Below, one piece after another: positions 59,917-64,000 of a stretch of DNA of 64,000 bases. Below the pieces are notes generated by a model, which was given only the letters and a program-made list of their open reading frames with translations, had not been told where the DNA came from and made no database searches. The position numbers were made by a program, and so were the translations under genes. The stretch is taken from contig NW_003314271.1 of NCBI RefSeq assembly GCF_000143415.4, positions 325,801 through 389,800 of the forward strand, in the 5' to 3' direction. Each line of letters opens with the position of its first letter. Positions within the stretch are counted from its first letter, which is position 1. The stretch comes from Selaginella moellendorffii. Its lineage: Eukaryota; Streptophyta; Lycopodiopsida; Selaginellales; Selaginellaceae.

Positions 59917-60002
59917 AGAAATCTAGGGCTCGAGGGTTTAGGGTTTAAGGGTAAAGGCAATGTCCCAAAATCTAGGGTTCTAGCTCGTGAGAAAGGGGGA
60001 GA
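59917..60002. promoter_or_regulatory. 86-bp bidirectional promoter/leader with telomere-type repeats
   Basis: Only 86 bp separate the start codons of the PPR-SMR gene (minus) and PBRP (plus), so both leaders and the promoter core must overlap here or reach into the genes. It contains agggtttagggttta (59933-59947), two copies of the plant telomere unit TTTAGGG, and two further ctaggg boxes. Telo-boxes are known in promoters of plant translation and organelle genes. No TATA box is seen on either strand. Confidence 0.7.
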
Positions 60003-62041
60003 ATGTCGCACATCCAGTGCCCATACTGCAGCGGCCTGGAGGGACGATGCACGCCATCGGGCAGCGGCCGCTTCATCACCGAGTGTAAGGCCTGCGCGCG
60101 CGTCGTCGATGAGCGGCGCGTCCAGATCCACGAGGTTTTCGTCGAGCGCGCCACGGACACGCCGCTGTGCATCGTCACGCCGGATTTCAGCGACAACGAG
60201 CGATTCCGGGTGCCGCCGCTGGACGATGATCCGTTCGAGAGCAGTGGATTCATCACGGCATTTAGCACTTGGTCGCTGGAAGCCACACCGCTCTTCACCA
60301 ACACGACTAGCACGGTGTGTGGCCATCTGGCCGAGCTGGAGAGAGTGATGGCCGAGTACTATCCGAATGGAGGGGCCAACCTCGCGGGAAGCTTGAATCT
60401 GGTGGACATGCTACGAGCGTACTTCCAGATCGTGGAGGTGTCGTCGGTGCTGGGACTGGAGAGGGATAGCTCCGAGCACGCCATCCAGCTCTTCCGGGAT
60501 TGCTCCACCGCGACTTTGCTACGCAATAGGAATATCGAGGCGCTCGCTACAGCCGCGCTGGTGCAAGCTAGTCGTGAGGCGCAAGAGCCAAGAACTTTGC
60601 AGGTTGGAAGAATTTTTATTTTTTTTCGTTTGATTGAATCTGAAAGTTTTTGAGCAGGAGATATCGGTGGCTGCCAACATACCTCAGAAAGAAATTGCTA
60701 GACACATGAAGCTCCTGTCTGATGCTCTTAAGCTAAGCCAGCCGATCAACAGTAATTCTATCTCGGTTCACATGCCCAGGTTTTGTAACTTGCTGCAGCT
60801 CAACAAGACGACTCAGGTAACTCATCGCTGTTGTTCTACTCCCTTGCACTGAGATGCGTAGATTATGCACAGGACCTGGCCTCCCATATAGGAGAAGTTG
60901 TGATAAGCAAAAGCTTTTGCACCAGGAGAAATCCTATAAGCATTTCAGCAGCAGCGATATACTTGGCTTGTCAGCTGGAAGACAAGCGTAAAACTCAGAC
61001 CGAGATTTGTAAAGCCACCGGGCTCACTGAAGTAAGTCTAGGATTTTCGAGCTTTCTCTCTGGAAGTTGCTTGACTTATTCTTTTATCGTCATATTTCAT
61101 TTGCACAGGTTACTCTACGCAAGGTTTACAAGGAACTGCTCGAGAACTTGGACGACCTGATGCCTAAAGACTACACTCCAGCCGTTCCTCCGGAGAAGGC
61201 TTTCCCAGTAACTACAGGGCTCCGGGTTTCCACTATCTCCAAGCCTTCAGTCGAAAGCCAGGGCTCTGGAGTGGGAATCGACTCGAGCTCAGGTGCTACA
61301 GTTTTGGCTGGTGGTGGATTCGCGAGCATGCAATCCTCCGGGGCATCGTTCCGGATGCCATCAACAGCCGCAGCAGCAGCAGCACAAATCCCTCCTCATC
61401 TCCGCTCGTTATCCGCGGCGTCCTCCTTGGCACCCGTGTACGCGAGGCCTCCAGGGAACGTCTTCATGATGCCTCCGACCATGTCGAGCTCGGTGACGCC
61501 TCTGGCCTTTCTCGGCGGCGAAGCAAGCAGGGAAGCAGAGAAACCAAAGACAGGCCTGCGAACTGATAAGTTCGATGTGGATCTCAACGCAGGGTACGTC
61601 TCTCCGTCTACAAGTCCCCGAGAAGCCGAGAATCCTCCTCAGTCCTCGTTTAGCTACGGCACGGCCGCAGCAACGCCGCCACCGTTTTCTGCAACGACGA
61701 CGACCAAGCCCGAGAGACGGCCATCTCTGCACGATCTTAACATGGTTCCAACCATGGACGACGATGAGATTGTGGAGCTGGATATGTTTGAGAGGAAGCC
61801 GCCGGGTCCAGACTTGAATGGCGCTCCTCAAGCTGCTGGAGATCACCACCAGGATTCGAGTGGTAAGTTGGGAGCCATGCCGTTTATGTGGGGAGGACCC
61901 CATGGTTTTCCGGCTGCGGCTCCAAAGAAGCAGGAAGCAGTGGCTGCAGCTCCATGGCTTTTCAACGCGCTAGAAAAATCCTCACAGGAAGTCAAGAGTG
62001 AGGAGAAGATTGCCAAGCGTGATGAGAAGCAAACCTTGTAA
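60003..62041 (+). CDS. PBRP1: Plant-specific TFIIB-related protein (PBRP)
   Basis: TFIIB-like factor unique to plants; Arabidopsis PBRP has been reported at the plastid envelope and can relocate to the nucleus. Four exons (60003-60602, 60658-60816, 60873-61031, 61109-62041) give 616 aa, about 110 more than the Arabidopsis protein. The zinc ribbon lies at residues 6-32 (CPYC...CKAC). The two cyclin-like repeats include FITAFSTWSLEATPLF upstream, FRDCSTATLLRNRNIEALAT, QEPRTLQEISVAANIPQKEI, SISVHMPRFCNLLQLNK and RRNPISISAAAIYLACQLED, almost identical to PBRP1. KELLENLDDLMPKDYTPAVP follows. The C-terminal 250 residues are Ser/Pro/Ala-rich and carry two DLNxxP motifs (residues 515 and 541). It shares an 86-bp divergent promoter with the PPR-SMR gene. 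Confidence 0.95.
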
Positions 62042-63132
62042 AAAAGCAAAAGTTACATCAACTAAGCTCAAGAACACTTGCAAATTCTTTGTCTAGTATT
62101 CAGAAATGGATATGCCATGAAAGTTGAATCTGCTATCCTGCTCAAGTTCTCACTTATGCTACTAACCTTATCTTGTTTGATATCCCTCAATCTGCTGCTA
62201 AGTGAGAACTGAGAACTACTGGCAAGCAATATGTGACAAGGTCAGAACTTTCGATTGTTGGGAGAAGCCAGGGCTTCTGACGATCAATGTGCAGAAGCTC
62301 AGCGAAAGCTCGTTTTATTTCTGTTGTATCACGATCTCCTTTGGTTCCTGGTAAGAGAAGAAGCTCTAAGTTTGCAAACATTGACGATGAAATGGAAGGA
62401 ATCGCAGTGATCCCTTGTTTAGGTCCTTAACAGCAAATGGTGGCACCATTTTTTATTTGTAACCGTTGATGAAGGAGTTCCCGAGGGCGAGCACGTTCCC
62501 GCCCAGAACGGGCGAGCCATGGCGAGCGCGTTCTGGAGGGAACGAGCGAGCCCGTGCCCGGGGAACGGCCTTAACGGGCTGTGGCGAGACCATTAACGGA
62601 CACGTGGAATAACGTTATTTGAGGATGAAAGGAATTGTAACTATCCATCGATTTGCTCCTCACACAAGGTGGCGTTCAAGCCAGTGATAGTGTTACTTCT
62701 AATGTAACTTTTTTTGTTTTCCATCAAGCTTCGAAGAAAACAAAAAAACTGTTTATCTGAATCAGCAAAGTTAAAATGCTACAAGCACTCAGTCTATGAT
62801 CTTCCTTCCTAGCTGATGCACTTACACCATCAATTGGTGTAGAAAGTTAGACAAAGGTCCGAATCCACCAGCAACCTCTGCTCAAAATTTATAATCTAGA
62901 TGAAGGGTCTATGGTCAAGTTTGCTATGGAGTCCCCAGAAAAGATTGTCTTTTTGCCTTGATGACGTTAAAGCTGCCTTCTCTGATGCAAATCTGCCACC
63001 GAAGTTCTATCACTCCCAATGGGGATCATCACTTAGTGTTAAGCCACCGGCTTCAAGTTTTGATCCAAGTACCTAGCCATGCCTGCAACAATTTGATCCA
63101 CATCCTGATGCATTCGCATTGAAAGCTGGAAC
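62042..63132. other. Spacer with a GC-rich repetitive island
   Basis: No gene. The first about 200 bp are likely the PBRP 3' UTR. 62475-62610 is markedly GC-rich for a spacer, with recurring gggcgagc and aacggg/cccgtt words that can pair, and a palindromic cacgtg (G-box) at 62601-62606. The rest is AT-rich. Confidence 0.5.
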
Positions 63133-63687
63133 TCAGTGAGGCAGGAGGCTTCTCTTCCTCCTCCCCCACCTCCTCCTGATCACCGAGAGGACGTAGAGCA
63201 AGAAGAGGAAGAGCAGCGCAACCAGCAGCCCGGCAAGGATTGGAAGAAGCAGCGGGGTTGCCGCCACAGCCGTTGCTTGCAAGTTGAGATCATTGGAGGA
63301 AGCCAGCTGAAGATCCACATTGCTGCTGCTGCCGCCACCTTTGCCTTCCAACAAAAAGGTATCACTGCTGCTAATGCCTTCTCACTCGATGAAATCACTC
63401 GCACTGCCGCTACTGCTGCTCACCCCGACATCATACACTAAACTCTGAGAGCTTGATATTGAAGTCTCTTCAGCTTCTTGAAACGATTCAGTGTTTATCA
63501 TCTTGGCCTTCCCACCATCCTCGCCCAAACTTCGAGGGAACCACCGCCACATAAACGGTGGTGGCGATGCTGGTGGTTGTGAAGCGTTGCTGCTGGCCTC
63601 CTTAGCGTCACCAGTGCCGCCAGCCAGTAACTTCTGAGATGGAAATCCTGTGGTTGCATGGGACTTTAGCACCTGTTCAGTGTCCAT
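63133..63687 (-). CDS. Possible small membrane protein, weak model
   Basis: Two adjacent minus-strand frames. 63382-63687 starts MDTEQVLKSH and is Ser/Pro-rich. 63133-63354, in a different frame, contains a strong membrane helix (LLLPILAGLLVALLFLFLLY) followed by a basic, Arg-rich cytosolic end (RRRWGRRKRSLLPH) and a TGA stop. I found no good intron joining them. They begin only 9 bp past the stop of the decarboxylase gene on the same strand, so they could also be its 3' UTR. No family recognised. Confidence 0.2.
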
Positions 63688-63695
63688 CTCCAAGT

Positions 63696-64000
63696 TTATC
63701 TCAAGAGGGTGGTGGCTTCTTCTTGGATGAGCTTCCACGCAGCGTCTACGTGCTTGTCTTGCGTGAGTGGACCGCCGATGGCCATCCTCAGCGTGTAGAC
63801 GCCCGAGAGCACCTATTCATGCAAGTATAACTTTGAGAAGAGAGCTCGGATTCGCGATAGTTTTGCTGGCTTACCGTGTGAGTGATAAACATTCTTCCGC
63901 TGGAATTGACAGCCTCCAGAAGCGTCAAGTTTAGAGTGCGTCCGTTGTCCGGATCATCGCTTTCTGGCTTTAGCCTGAAGCAAATCAAGCCGAATGTGCG
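63696..64000 (-). CDS. Aromatic L-amino-acid/tyrosine decarboxylase, last exons
   Basis: PLP-dependent group II decarboxylase acting on tyrosine, DOPA, tryptophan or phenylalanine. Only the C-terminal end is in the window: an exon running off the right edge and ending at 63875, and the last exon 63696-63812, joined by a 62-nt intron. The frame RTFGLICFRLKPE, then LLEAVNSSGRMFITHT, then VLSGVYTLRMAIGGPLTQD and AAWKLIQEEATTLLR matches the family end (usual NSSGK.F.THT, then YMLRFAIG.PLTE). The PLP lysine and substrate-determining residues lie outside, so the substrate cannot be said. Confidence 0.85.

Overview
This is nuclear DNA from a land plant, most probably a lycophyte such as Selaginella moellendorffii. 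The genes encode plant-specific families (FtsH7/9-type plastid protease, S-domain receptor kinase, PLS-class PPR proteins, BRAHMA, QWRF, PBRP). They are cut by many very small GT-AG introns, mostly 45-65 nt; all twelve introns of the FtsH gene are 48-61 nt. Coding exons are fairly GC-rich and the spacers AT-rich. The species is an inference from this style; no species-specific marker was checked.

Layout. 1-2997 (+): 3' part of a peroxisomal polyamine oxidase ending in the PTS1 signal SRL, then a complete six-exon KDEL receptor (ERD2). 3.2-6.6 kb: exons of unrecognised genes on the plus strand and one small four-exon gene on the minus strand. 6.6-10 kb: AT-rich, no supportable gene. 10.0-15.9 kb (+): FtsH7/9-like plastid protease (13 exons), then an intronless PLS-type PPR gene. 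17-17.5 kb: two papain-type protease fragments in opposite orientations. 18.2-20.7 kb (-): intronless S-domain receptor kinase. 20.7-30.4 kb: gene-poor DNA with a permuted inverted repeat, a subtilase fragment and a (TA)33 microsatellite. 30.4-33.2 kb (+): second intronless PPR gene, a paralogue of the first. 34.3-39.3 kb: degenerate Ty3/gypsy LTR retrotransposon (minus orientation) with 176-bp LTRs. 40.3-59.9 kb (-): four intron-rich genes in a row: a conserved 1282-aa plant nuclear-type protein, a QWRF/AUG8-type microtubule protein, the BRAHMA SWI/SNF ATPase (2052 aa) and a P-class PPR-SMR protein. 60.0-62.0 kb (+): plant-specific TFIIB-related protein (PBRP), divergent from the PPR-SMR gene across only 86 bp. 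63.7 kb to the edge (-): last exons of an aromatic amino-acid decarboxylase.

Function. The genes are housekeeping and regulatory and form no operon-like system. The tightest functional link is the divergent PPR-SMR/PBRP pair: both families are associated with plastids, and the pair shares a minimal intergenic region containing two telomere-type repeats. Exon models were built by hand from splice consensus, reading frame and family resemblance; every complete multi-exon model sums to a multiple of three. No transcript data or database search was available.
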